Source of the DNA: Dioscorea cayenensis subsp. rotundata
Taxonomy: Eukaryota; Streptophyta; Magnoliopsida; Dioscoreales; Dioscoreaceae
DNA length: 64,000 nucleotides
Direction: 5' to 3'
Assembly (NCBI RefSeq): GCF_009730915.1
Contig: NC_052475.1
Span: 26,907,016-26,971,015, forward strand
Part shown: positions 23,749-36,706 of the stretch, in pieces
How the letters are laid out: each line of letters begins with the position of its first letter
How positions within the stretch are numbered: the stretch's first letter is position 1
Notes under the pieces: generated by a model
Databases searched by the model: none
What the model was told of the DNA's origin: nothing
Seen by the model: only the letters and a program-made list of their open reading frames with translations
Position numbers and translations under genes: made by a program

Positions 23749-24596
23749 TGGATGAGAGATCTACAGAGAATGATCACAGAAAGAGATATATATATATATA
23801 TCAGATGAAAAACCTCACATGTGAAGTCACCAATCACTTGTTCACCACTTGCATGTATATTATTTAATTTGTTGTTTTTATTTTAATTTCATTGGTCTGT
23901 TTCCTTTTCAGCAATTTGTCTTCTTCTTTTGTATTGCATGCACATGCTTGCTTCTTCATCTTTATGACTCTTTTTCTTCTTTTTATTGGGGAATGAAGAT
24001 GTTGGAATGTGTTTTAGGCAAAGTTGATTAGATATGATCTTGACATAAAAAAAATTAAGTTGTGATCGATTCTATTAATTAGTGGTGCCATGCATGTTGC
24101 TTGAACTTTGCTTTTGTATTTAGTTGTTTGTGTCTTTTTTAATGGAGCTTTTTAAAAAATCTAGGAAGATTAATTAACAAAATCCAGCATTCTCATGGTC
24201 ACATGCAACTTCTCTCCATCAAGTAATTTTTTAAAAGTTGGAAAATAGCCAGTGGCTTCACGTTCCAAAGCCAATTTTATTTTTACTTCAAAATATCATT
24301 TAAAATGTGGTTTTAGAAACCAACATTTACAATGTAAATTTTTAATTTTTTTTTATGGAAAAAACATCAAATTCAATTGTCAAAGGCAACATAACCTACC
24401 AACATTAGCCCCACCATTTTTTAAAACATTTATATGAATTTTTAAAAACTTATCGAATACGCAGGTCTAATATAAGAATTCACTTAAAATTAAATAAATA
24501 AGAACATAAAATTTCAATATATAAAAATCTCCTCTCACGAATTTTGAAATAAGTCTTTATAAAACCCAAACTAAGAACCAAATAGTAAATAATGTC

Positions 24597-25036
24597 AAAT
24601 TACTGAATAAATAAATAAAATTAAAATAATTTATTAAAATTAAAATAATTATAAACATTAAATAAAAACTCTTTTAAAAATTTAAAATAAAATAAGAAGC
24701 TTTTCCTTATGGTTGAATCAAAATTATACTTTATTAATTACTACAATATTTCATGATGTAAATTATCTTGTCAGTAATTTTCGGAAAGTTGTCTGATTTA
24801 ATTAATGGAATGCTAAATTATTGAATAAATTAATAAAATTAAAATAATTTATAAAATTAAAATAATTATAAACATTAAATAAAAACTCTTTTAAAAATTT
24901 TAAAATAAAATAAGAAGCTTTCTTCCATATGGCTGCATCAAAATTATATTTTATTAATTACTATAATATTTCATGATGTAAATTATCATGTCAGTAATTT
25001 TTGGAAAGTTATCTGATTTAATTGATGGAATGCTAA
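24597..25036. repeat. Tandem duplication, two units of about 220 bp
   Basis: Both units carry, in order, AAACATTAAATAAAAACTC, AAAATAAAATAAGAAGCTTT, ATTTCATGATGTAAATTATC and GGAATGCTAA. The repeats of GGAATGCTAA end at 24816 and 25036, giving a period of 220. Similarity is high, so the duplication is younger than those in the introns. Confidence 0.9.
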
Positions 25037-25926
25037 AGTCAGCAACGAGGTTGAGCATAAATGTTTGAGCATTAGTGTCGATTAAATGGCTCAATCTAAT
25101 GTAACAAAATATTAAATAATGTACCTGATTAATTGAGATTGTTGGTGCACCAAATTCCGACATACATACGGACAATATAATAATTAATTATATTATTGAT
25201 ATGTTTAATTTTACAAGCTGTGATGCCGTGTTTACTAGTAATTCACCATAACATGGAATGTTTATTCCACTTAATATTCTATATTTTTATCAATATGTTA
25301 ATGTGTCCTAATAAAATCAAAATTTATTTTCATATATTTTTCTTGTTTCAAATTATAATTTTTTTTTTATAAATTAGCGATGAATATTTTTTATTTTTTT
25401 TGTATTATGTTTGAGAGATTTTTGAACTTGAGGATTCTCAAACACAAATAAAATAGAAAATTACTAGGTTATATATTTCACTATTTTTGATTATAATTTG
25501 ATAATTTTGACAATATTAATATAGCATGATTTATGTATTTAAAATAAATATAAAATAATACTGATAATCATGAAATGTCCTGATTGATGTAGTGGGGGAG
25601 TTGGCATTTATTATTATTATTATTATTACTATTTTCCTTGTTTGGTTGTTGGTGTTGCCCTTTCATGTGGCTCACTTTTTTACTAGTGGCTAGACTTTGA
25701 GCGATGGACCTCTATTTTGTCAGTGGGTGAGTTGTCTATCTATTTGCTCGCGTGTTTCTCATTTTTGTTATTAATTATTAATATTAACAAGTCAAGGATG
25801 CCATTCATACCTTAGATTTTTAGTCGGAAAAAGTGAAATAAATAAAAGTCAATTATTAACAAACGCTAATATCATCAAATACATAATTAAATTTATGGGT
25901 TTGAATAAATGCATAATTAAATAAAT

Positions 25927-26126
25927 AACAATAGACATCCACTGTTTGAATTAAAGTGTGGTTTATCTATTCTCATAAAAAATTTATGGGTTTGAATTTT
26001 AAATTTAGATTTAAGAACATTAATTAGAAGAAAAAGAATAATAATTTTTTAAAGTTATTTATTTTTAATGAAAATATTGAATTTTGCTATGAATACTACA
26101 GGAACAAACAGTAGATGTCTATTGTA
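25927..26126. repeat. 22-bp inverted repeats about 200 bp apart
   Basis: AACAATAGACATCCACTGTT (from 25927) has a near-exact inverted partner AACAGTAGATGTCTATTGT (ending near 26126), with about two mismatches. The layout fits a small MITE. No target duplication was identified. Confidence 0.55.
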
Positions 26127-26451
26127 ACAATTTTTCATACTGTAGTAGCCACTCATATTTTGGTGTAGCAACCACATATTAATTTAATATATAATAATTC
26201 GTTAATTTTTTATAGTGACAATTTTGTATAAAATAATCCAATTTCATAATCATCAAAGCAAATAACGAATTCAAAAACTTATTTAGATAGTTACATATCT
26301 ACAACATTCCATTAATTATCTAACTAAAATTTAAAAAATTAATTTATTATGAAAAATTTATTATAAATGCAAGTAATAGTTAATCCTCAATATAAATTTA
26401 TATATAGATTCCAATCAATATACTGTAACTATAAAGAGTGCCATAAATGGT

Positions 26452-26483
<32 letters not shown>

Positions 26484-26922
26484 TCAAACACCTTTGATTT
26501 TACTTTATTTCTTCTTATACCTTTTTGTCTTCTTTATATAATTTATAATAAATGAAAGATATTTATAACCACTCAAACAAAGAATGAATGGTCAGAATTA
26601 ATTAATTAGATCTAATGGTAGATAATTCATTGGTACCAACAAAGAAAAAAAAAAATAATATCAAACAACTATATCAAATGCATAGGAAGTAGAGAACAGA
26701 TGACACAAGACAAAACTCTATGAACTAAAAACAACACATAACTCAAAAAAAAACAAATGAAAAAACATAGAATTAGCAATAAGTTATTCTCTTTTTCATG
26801 ATGTGAAGAAAAAAAAAATTAATATAAAAATCAGGGCACAACCTGTAATAGTTTTTTACTTTATAAAAAGTGTTTGTCGTCAGTTTATAAAAAAAAATCT
26901 TTCAATTACAAAAAAATGAAAA

Positions 26923-26962
<40 letters not shown>

Positions 26963-28204
26963 CTAAAATCCAACAAAAATTTATATTTGAGATAACGAAA
27001 TCTGAATGTGTTTTTTAGATTGAGTTTGAATATTACTTACTATTTTTAAGTGTTAATCGTATTTACTAGGATTGCTTTCACATGCACACACACCCACACA
27101 CACACACACATACATACATCACAATAATAATCATCACAATAATAATAATAATAAAATGAAAATTAATTACCTAATGAAACATCAAAGCAAGCAATTGCTT
27201 AAATTTACTTGTCTAACCATTTAAAAAATTAATTTACTAAAAATACACAATGAGAACTAAAAAAATAGAATCAGTTTCTAAATTAATATAGTTATTATAT
27301 ATAAATAAAAATATATTTGATAATTAATTTTTTTCTTAAAAATAACATTAATAAATATTTTTTTACTATTAATTAAAAAAAAATTCTAATTGTTCACATT
27401 CTTACGTAAAAGAAAAAATCTAACCGGGAGGCAGTCTTATTTTTTTACTATCTTACTCGTTTTAGATAAACCATAGTTAAAAATTAATTATATCTCAAAT
27501 ACCGCCCAAATAGTATCTTAAATATATCCAAAACATGTGTTTAATTATGAAATGAAACAAAACTGTATTTTTCACTTTTTACTATATATCTCATTTGATA
27601 CCATCTATGATATGTACGTGATACAGGTCATTGGATTTCTATCCAACCGTAGTGCAGTGTTTCTACTTATAAATAATACTATATATAAATAATAACACAG
27701 TATAAAAAAATAATATTATATAATATTTTTATTTGAAACCATCTAATCAATTTTTGTATAATATTTTAACAAATCTTAATCTTCTAATACTATTTATGAT
27801 AACTTTTTTAAAAAATAAAACCTTATTAATAAAACCAAACTAAACCTTAATAGTTAATTTTACTGTACTCTCCAGTGTTTATTGTGCTCAACTGCAGAGA
27901 TTATATATATATATATATATATATTAATTTTAACATAATTTTAGAAATTTGTAGATGTCACCCACCAATGACCGCCAATAATTCAGTCGATATGATAGTT
28001 CCATTCCTTTTTCGGTCTCTGATGGATTGAGAATGAACGACGGCTTCGGAGGTTTTTCTTATCGTCTTCTTCGCACCTTCGCATGGATTCCTTCTCTTTT
28101 TTTTGGATTTTGAGGGCGTCTGATGCTTGCAAACCGCGCTTTTGCTCTGAGTGTGCCGTGGCTGCTGCTTTGGCGATCCAAAGAGATCATTTGGAGTGAA
28201 GACA

Positions 28205-31200
28205 ATGCAGTCTGGTAACCAAAATCTCTTTTTTAGGATTAAAGTTGCTTTTTTGTTTTAATTCAATCGATTGGTGTTTGTGTGTGTTGGCTTTCAGTTC
28301 TGTCCCATTTGTCTTTGTGATTTTGTGGTGCTTGATGAGTTTGGGGTTGTGATTTTTGGATTCAATGAAGTTTAGTTAGGTTATGAAAGTTCAAGGCGTG
28401 ATGTATTTTTTTTTTCTTTTACTTTTGTTGATTAATCTTGAGGCGGGATCTGAGATTAATTGTGGTTTCTTTCTCTAATATTTGTTCCCTATATAGTTGT
28501 CTGAACCAAGGACATGGTTGCTTGCTTTTGTGGTTTGGGATGATTAATTTTTGATTTCATGCTAAAACAAGCACTACTATAAAGTTTTTGCAGTCCTCCC
28601 ATGTATTTTTGTGATTTTGAAGTACTTGATGAATATAAAGGTTGTGACTTTTTGGGTTCAGTGAAGTTCATTAAGCTGTTGAAGTTGAAGCCGATATGAA
28701 CTTTCGTTGAGATTTTTCGTACATATCTGGACAGTCTTTGACTTAGTCAATGCTCAAGCACCTAAATTAGCCATTGAGTAAATCAAGAAATTTATAGCTG
28801 GAGATATGGACGAGGATATCTCAATATATTTTGCTTTCTCTATTATGTTCCAAATTTTACTGATTAATCGTGAGGCAGGATTTGAGATGAATAATGTTTT
28901 CCTTAATTTTGTTGCCTAAACTGTGTGTTTGAGCCAAAGGCTTGGTTTCCTGTATTTGAATATTTGGGATGGTCAATTTTATATTTCTCACTGAAACAAA
29001 CTACTATCTTGCTGGATCAAGAGAATAAATTCACAAAAATAAGAGCACTTGGTTTCTCTATTTCAAAATGATGACTTGCAGTTTGCCTTCATGTCTTTAT
29101 ACACCTGGTTTTACACTTGTGTATCCTTAACTTGAGCTTGAGTGCGTTTACTTTCTTGCTGCTTTTAAAGTTGATGATGTGGTAGATGGAGCCATCAAGC
29201 TTAGCTGTTCATTTATGCCTATTATCAGGTTTTGACATCAATAGGTTGCGGCAAGAAGCACTTATACGCTGGCTGAAGCCTGCAGAAGTTTTCTTTATCT
29301 TGAAGAATCATGAGAGTTTTCAATTGACACATGAGCCTCCGAAAAGGCCACCAAGTAAGGCAATTTTGTTTTTTCATAGCAATTCAGATTGATGTAGTTT
29401 TTTCATTCAGGAATATGTTGGTGTTGTTCACATCATTTGGAATTTTTCCATCAACAGGTGGGTCTTTGTTCCTTTTCAACCGTAGGGTTCTCCGATTTTT
29501 TCGCAAAGATGGTTACGTGTGGCGGAAAAAAAGGGATGGAAGAACTATTTCAGAAGCTCATGAGCGGCTTAAGGTTGTGCCAAGTATTTCTTATACTTTT
29601 TCTGGCCACTTTCTCTCGTTCAGTTTCATCAGATGTGTTCTGTTTGCACAACAAAGATAACTGCAAAATAAAACCTTGGCCTAACGTTTACTGGATGGGC
29701 CCAACAAATTTTTCAGTAGCAACTGGTTTTTCTTCTGCTCTCCTTAGAATCTTGTATGTATAATTTCTTCTCAAGTACATCTATGCCTTCCATATGCAAT
29801 GCAAACTTTAATGAATTAACCTGCTAAGCTTATGCATAGTAGCTCAATGATGATTTAGCTGAAACGTCTTTGATAGTTTTCTATATTATTTGCAGTTAAC
29901 ACAATTCCTGTTATGCATAGATATCTAACCTTTAGTTTGCTTATTGCTATTAATCCTTCAAAGTATAGATATTTCTTCTACCCTCATTATTTTTTGTGTT
30001 TAAAAGTATTCTAATAAAATTAATTCTTCAACTTCAAAAGGGTGGTGCTCCTTTTTTTTTATTATATATCTGAATGGCACATTCTATGTCGGTGACTCTA
30101 TTCTAGAAAATCCCCGTTTTGTGGGACATGTTAAAGCTGCATGATTGAGAAATAAATGAAATAAGAAAACCCACCATCTTCATGATTCTGAACAATGCAA
30201 TGGTGTCATATGATCTGGCATCCAAAACTCTAGCTTCAATATTGGCATCCCATACCTTTCTCTACAAGTATCATTAAATGCTAAACAAGCTACATGCCTC
30301 TTCTTGGGCAAATTTCTTTTAATCACAGTGCTAATAGCATTTGGGGATAACCTATTGTGCCAGTAACTAATTGCTGTCTTAGTTCAACTTGCTGCTCAAA
30401 CATGTCAGTTGATGGTCTCAGCTAGAAAACATTTGAGCTCTGACACATAGGTGTTGCAATAATAGATTTTTAATCTTTTTTTTTTTATCTACATCAGAAA
30501 AGAAGATCAAATAAATTTTTTTTTTTTCAACTTTCATGTAGGATTTGATCTTATATGTAGAATGACGCATGCCAAATTTCCTTGTCATATACCCGTATGA
30601 ACCACATATTGAAGTCTTCTTCTAATTGCAGATAAATTGTAACTTAAGGTCTTTGGAAATGGTTGCTTGGTTTCACAACAGATTTTTTACACTTATTTTA
30701 TTTTTGTGTCAAAAATAAATAAAAAAATTGTTGTTGGACTCCTTAATTTATCTAAATGCTACCTAATCACTCGAGAATAATAACTCAGGCTAAGTTGCTT
30801 TCTGTCTACATTATCTTGTTGCTATTGTTCTCTATCTTTCCTGAAATTAATGTTTTTCCTTTATAACTGCATGGTAGGTTGAGAATGTTAATGTCTTGAA
30901 TTGCTATTACGCTCATGGAGAGCCACCGAATCTTTATTTGCAGAGGCGAAGCTATTGGATGCTTGATCCGTAAGTTCACACTTCCATGTATTTTCATATT
31001 TAGTAATTTACTTTCATGCATGTTTCTTTTGGGAAATGAGTTTATTTTAACATATCCTTCTTGCAACTTGGGTGAGGTGTTTTTGTGATTATTCAAATTA
31101 ATATGTATTACTTTTAATTACTAAATAATTCTCATTAAGTGCATTTATCCTCTGTTTGCAGGGCCTATGAACACATTGTTCTGGTTCATTATAGAGAAGT

Positions 31201-34200
31201 TACTGAGGTATGTTACAGTTTTTTGTAATGTAAAAAAGCTCACATTGTTTCATTGCTTGCGTCTTAAATAATTAAAAGCTTCTTTTTTAATAATCTGATA
31301 GCTCCTCTATCAGTTTAAATAATTGATTATAGAGCTGTTATAAATTTTGATCAAACTCACTCTCAATTTCAACAAAATTAATGTATGGTTCTTTGAGTGC
31401 TGCAGGGAATATTTGCTTCCAGAAATATTGCAACCCCAAGCATCAATCAAGAATTATTGGCATTTAATCATGTTGAAGATGTTCAATTGCTGAATTCACA
31501 TGGACAACCTCTGCCGGCCTATAGAGACCATAATAAGGTTGGAGATGTTCAAGAGCAAGTTGGCTATAGTGGTTCTCAGATGCTTGATTTTGCAGGTAAT
31601 AGTAAATTAATTAAGAAATTTCTGGGAGGTGTTCGATACATTTGAGTATTTCATATATTTGTGATGCCTGTAGCTCTCTCCTATTAGCCTTCTATGTTTA
31701 TAAATGGTAGAAAAATGTTTGCTGTATAGGTTTATTTTCAAATATTGAATATACATTTGCTTTCTCTTCATCTTCCCTAGGTGGTGGGGAGAAGCATCAA
31801 ATGCAGTCTGGTAGTTCATCTTCAGCAATTGTTTCCAATAAGAATGAACCTTCTCCGAAAGATATGATGAACCTAAGTTCAGATTCAGCACAAACTGATC
31901 TTTATGTCACAGATATTTTGACTCCAGAAAGTGTTCCAGAGGCTTTAAACTTCAGTACTTATGCATTGGAAACAGTGTTACCACATGAAAAAGTGAGGAT
32001 CATTACATCAATTAGTAGATTTTTTAATATATATATATGTGTGTGTGTGTGTGTGTATTTTGTGCAATGGTTTATATTTAAGATAAATTATGTACCCACG
32101 CCCAATATTAACGAGCTGGTTTTCTATAGAGAAGTTTGCTGCTAAAATTCTAAGAGTTTCTGCATTCACTGTAGTATGACTACATTTTTGTAGCGATGAA
32201 AATGTTGGTTTTGTTTTCCCCTTTGAAGATCAATTATTTTTTATGGCATTCATCCTTTTAACTTCCATTGAAGGTTGAAACATATTTTTATATTTGTTCT
32301 CTTTTTGCAGGATACATTTTTTCATCCTTCACAACAAGAAACTATGTTTGGACCTCTGAATGAGCAGTTAGAAACACAATTTTGGGATCAGCTTGATGTT
32401 GGAGTAAATGGTCACCAAATCTCTCATAGTGAATCAGGTTCACATCTATCAGCAGCCAGAAGATTTTTGTTTGAATCTGACAGTCTGATTGAATCACCAA
32501 CTTCACATCTTCCAGAGTTTGAAAAGGTTCAAAATTATACTTCCGAAGCCTGGAATCTTGATCAGCAATCTAGGCTGGTGCCTGGAGAAGGAAATGACAC
32601 TGACTTGTTAGGGCCTGTGACATCAGGCATTGAAAACAACCATTATTCTTCTGATTACTCTGGAATGTGGGGTGATGCAAGTCAATTTGAAATTCCACTG
32701 ACAACGGATTCAAGTGTGACAGTGTCACAGAAGCAACTATTCAGCATTCGAGAAATCTCTCCTGAATGGGCATTTACCTCCGGAAATACTAAGGTACTCA
32801 ACTGAGTCTGTCCAGATAGATTTATCAACTTGTTGTTTCATTCATTATAGCAGAGAAATATATATGCACCAGGAATACAGGATCTTATATATATATATCT
32901 CCAACAATTCAATGTGTTTCATCTCAGAATGCTTGGTCCACAAATTTTATACCCTGACACTCAAATATACATTATGCAGGTTATCATTGCTGGAGCCTTT
33001 CTGTGCAATGCTTTAGACTTTTCCTGGTCAGTTATGTTTGATGACATTGAAGTTCGTGCAGAAATTGTTCAGGAAGGCATACTCCGCTGCCGCACTCCTC
33101 AACATGGAACTGGGAAGGTTACTTTGTGTGTCACGTCCAGCAATAGAGAATCATGCAGTGAACTAAGAGAATTTGAATTTTGTGCAGACCCAACTAACTC
33201 TAACTCAGCCGTCACTTCATTACAACCAGATGCAAGGAAAAATGATGAGGAACTCAGGCTACTGATGAGCTTCACAAAGATGCTATTATGTAGACCTGAC
33301 AGTGCAGCAAATCATGTTGAATCTTTCGGAAAAGTCGGTTTGACTGATAATATGTCGGAGCAGTTAACTGTGACGCTGCCAGATACCGTAGACTGGATTT
33401 TGCAAGAATTATTGAAGGACAAGTTACAGCAATGGTTACTATCTAGACGTCAAATGGATGGAACAAAATGTTCTCTGTCAAAACAAGAACAAGGCATCAT
33501 ACATGTTATTTCTGGCTTAGGATATGAATGGGCCTTAAGCCTGATTCTTGAAGCTGGGGTTGGCATAAATTTTCGTGACGCGAAGGGGTGGACTGCACTC
33601 CATTGGGCTGCACGTTTTGGAAGGTAACTGAAATCCAAAGATTATTCTGTTGCATGTACCGCATTAGCATAAAGTGTTGTGTAGTTATGGAGTCCCCGCA
33701 GCTTGTTTTATGCAAGAAATAGCAAGCTTTGATTTCTTTGTTTTTTGATGTAAGAACTACCACTTATCTACCTAATTTGATTTTATGCAGGGAAAAGATG
33801 GTTGCTGTGCTGATTGCTGCTGGTGCGTCCGCTGGAGCGGTGACTGACCCAACATCTCATAATCCACTGGGGAAAACGGCGGCCTCTGTTGCTTCTGCGC
33901 ATGGTCACCATGGTCTTGCAGGATATCTATCAGAAGTTGCCTTAACGAGTCACCTTTCATCTCTCACCTTGGAGGAAAGTGAGATTTACAAAGGGTCTGC
34001 TGAAGTAGAGGCAGAAAGAAAAATGGAAAGCATATCTCAGAGAAGCAATGAGTTACATGTTGGTGGTACAGAAGATGAGCTTTCACTGAAAGATTCTTTG
34101 GCTGCTGCTAGAAATGCCACTCAAGCCGCCGCACAAATCCAATCGGCTTTCCGTGCTTATTCTTTCAGGAAAAAGCAACTGAAAACTTCTAAAAGTTGTG

Positions 34201-34875
34201 ATCCACATGACTTTGGCTTGACCCAAGAGGAACTAAATGCACTTTCCTCTGCATCAAAGTTTCGTTGGTCCTTCAATGTTCCTCGTGATCATAAGTACGG
34301 TACTGCTGCCCTGGCTATTCAAAAGAAGTTTCGCTCATGGCATGAACGCAAAGCCTACGTTAACAAGCGTAATCATGTGATGAAGATACAGGTACTCAAA
34401 ATTCAAACCTGTTATCCTTGTCATTCTTGATATCATGAGCCTTGATGTTTTTTCTTCGCAGGCGCATGTAAGGGGTTATCAAACTCGAAAGAAGTACAAG
34501 GAGTTGCTCTGGGCTGTTAATGTCCTAGAAAAGGCCGTACTCCGGTGGCTGAGAAAAGGAGATGGTTTGCGAGGAATTCAACTTGAGCACATCACAGACG
34601 ATGATGAGGATGAGGATGAGGACATAGTTAGACTACTCCGAAAGCAAAAAATTAATCCAGCACTTGACCAAGCTGTCGCAAGAGTATTAACCTTGGTAGA
34701 ATCCCCTGAGGCACGCAAGCAGTACTGCCGAGTACTCGAAAGATATCGGCAAGCTATGGTATCATCCTGTGCTATTACTACAGAGTCATAATCTCTGAAT
34801 TTCTGATTAAATTTTGGTGATTTATTGCAGGAACACCGCACAGAGGGGACTGCACCTTCAGATTCTTGCATGTAA
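28205..34875 (+). CDS. CAMTA4: Calmodulin-binding transcription activator, CAMTA4/CBT type
   Basis: Twelve exons: 28205-28214, 29229-29354, 29458-29573, 30878-30969, 31162-31207, 31406-31595, 31781-31992, 32311-32793, 32980-33623, 33791-34391, 34462-34758 and 34831-34875. All phases agree and give 953 residues. A 10-nt first exon (MQS+G) precedes the CG-1 DNA-binding domain (about 4-130; ALIRWLKPAEVFFILKNHES, SGSLFLFNRRVLRFFRKDG, CYYAHGE, YEHIVLVHYREV). A TIG/IPT fold follows (about 426-490), then ankyrin repeats (about 600-690; GWTALHWAARFGREKMVA), IQ motifs (about 748-860; AAAQIQSAFRAYSFRKK, KIQAHVRGYQTRKKYK) and the calmodulin-binding helix VLEKAVLRWLRKGDGLRG. An acidic DDDEDEDED run is present. 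CAMTAs are nuclear Ca2+/calmodulin-responsive activators that bind CGCG/CGTG boxes in cold and defence signalling. The C-terminus ends EHRTEGTAPSDSCM and lacks the longer acidic tail of Arabidopsis CAMTA4. Retention of the last intron would instead end VSSCAITTES. Confidence 0.95.
28293..29012. repeat. Old direct duplication in CAMTA4 intron 1
   Basis: Unit 1 (about 28293-28590) and unit 2 (about 28591-29012) share TTTGTGATTTTG, CTTGATGA, GGTTGTGA, GATTAATC(T/G)TGAGGC, GGGATC/GGATTTGAGAT and TTTGGGATG in the same order. Unit 2 has about 140 bp of extra sequence. The divergence indicates an old event. Confidence 0.7.
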
Positions 34876-35734
34876 ATGAAAGCTCATGTAATTAGTTTTT
34901 ATAAGAGTGGGTGATCAAGAGACTCGGTGCTGTGTCTTTTCCTATATCTGTTAATGTTTCACATAAATGGTTAACAGGTTCATTTGTTTTTGTTGTTCTT
35001 GCCAGTGAGTAGTACTAATGATAACTGATTTAAAGCTCCTTTGTTTTGTGTGGGTGAACACCTACTTATGACGAAAGTTGACTTAACTTTGACTTGTTAA
35101 AACAGAAATTATTTTTTTCTTGAATGAGGTGGGCAAGCTACATTATAAGTGAAAAATTAATGCTGTCATTCACTTATGTGTTTTCTCAGTAAGATTTGTT
35201 ATCTATAGATGAAAAAGTCATTGGTATCTTGATGTTTTGTTTGCTGTTAGATATATTTTTCTTGTGATTGGTATGGTTTATATATATATATATATTTTAA
35301 GGAATAAGCTCGGGAAATTTGGAAAAGATACTACTGTGGTGATAAACAATTTTTTTAAAAATAGATTAAATAATTTACTGCAACAATTCATAATTAATAA
35401 CAAAAAAGCTTATATTATATTATTATAAAAAAATATCAGCCAAAAATATAATATAATATATTCCTTCCCCCTACCACTCTTTTATGCTACATATATAATA
35501 TATTGGGCAGTCCTTATCTCAGAATTCTTACAATTGAGTGGTTGATTGAAAAGAAGAGGGTTTTCTTTTCTAAGAGAGAAATGGAAAAATAAAAACATCT
35601 ACGTGTAACAAGCTCCACAAGTCTGCAACTCTCTTTGCCATGTGTAACCATTAGAACAGGTGAGAATTCGTTTTTTATGCTTAACTGGATGGATTCACTA
35701 AAACATACTTAATTAGATTTGCTCATTTATCAGC
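34876..35734. other. Intergenic between CAMTA4 and the TM-protein gene
   Basis: The CAMTA 3' UTR is followed by AT-rich DNA with (TA)n near 35280. TATATAATATA at about 35490-35503 could be the TATA region of the gene starting at 35735. No other gene was seen. Confidence 0.5.
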
Positions 35735-36373
35735 ATGGAGAAGAAGGATGTAGATAATCATAATAATAATAATAAGGTAGAGTTGGAGGTAGTTCATATT
35801 GCCATTCAACAGCTCTTGGATGAAAGAAAGAAGAACAAAAAGGAACTGGTTGAAGATGAAGATGAAGATGAAGATGAAGATAAACTTCTTTCTAAATTAT
35901 TAACTCAGGTTTGCATCTGTGCTCTCTGTTTTCTATTTATTTAAATTAAATCCTATAACTTCACTTTATAAATGTATGATCAGGTGGAATTATTAGAGAA
36001 AGATCATAAGAATGGTGACAAAGAGGAAACTAGCAGAAATTCTGTAGAGAATGATGTGAGGATTGATGAGGTTGTGAAGGAAATTAAGGGGGTGAAGAGG
36101 CAGAACATGATCACTCATTGTCTTCTTTCAGTGTTGATCATAGCAACTGCCTTCTGGCAATTATCTGAGGTCTCAATATTGCTTGCAGTGAAGGAGAAGT
36201 TAAGTAATCCAGTCAAAGCCATTGGTGATTTGTTTAAAGGTGTTCTCAAAGGCCAAAACAATAAACTACTCACTGAACCACCTCCAATGCCTCCACAGCT
36301 CCCTCATGTCAATATTCCAGCCTTGTCCTTGAACAACAACGCCGGCCACCGTGACGGTGATATCAGTGAGTAA
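35735..36373 (+). CDS. Acidic single-TM plant protein of unknown function
   Basis: Exon 1 (35735-35908, 58 codons) and exon 2 (35984-36373) are separated by a 75-bp phase-0 intron (CAG|GTTTGC ... ATCAG|GTGG), giving 187 residues. The N-terminal half is charged and has an EDEDEDEDED run coded by a (GAAGAT)n microsatellite. A likely coiled segment (VVKEIKGVKRQ) precedes one membrane helix (about residues 103-125, THCLLSVLIIATAFWQLSEV). The C-terminus is Pro-rich (TEPPPMPPQLPHV). The helix-plus-Pro-rich layout resembles an uncharacterised plant family, but no function is assigned. The neighbours on the same strand, CAMTA4 and NPC, are functionally unrelated. Confidence 0.8.
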
Positions 36374-36706
36374 TAGTGTTAGTTCATCCTGTTTTGTAGT
36401 TGAAAGGACCAAAAACTGTTTTACTTTTTATGTCTAGTGATTGATAAGGTTCTCACGGGTCATTAAAAGACAAGAAGATATTATCTGTGAACATCCACAT
36501 AGATGTTTTCTTTATCAATAAAGGACTGTTTATTATCAATTGCGTGACAGAATGATTCCACAAAAGAACACTGATAGTTTGGCTGTTTCTCTCATTAGAC
36601 AGCTCATAGCAGTGTGTGGCTCTTGTTTTTTGGCCTAATTACAAGGATGGTGTTCAGTTTCAGATTGATTGATTCATGGTGTTCAACCTGCAAACCTTAA
36701 ACCACA
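36374..36706. other. Intergenic spacer upstream of NPC
   Basis: A 333-bp gap holding the 3' UTR of the TM-protein gene and the NPC promoter/leader. No clear TATA box was recognised. Confidence 0.45.

Larger units (their letters stand above)
23660..28204. other. Long AT-rich intergenic region and CAMTA 5' leader
   Basis: 4.5 kb without a supported gene. It contains a tandem duplication (24597-25036), an inverted repeat (25927-26126), (AT)n tracts near 26452, 26928 and 27903, and a (CA)n near 27085. From about 27960 the base composition rises and the sequence looks like the CAMTA promoter and leader, ending at the ATG at 28205. Confidence 0.5.
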
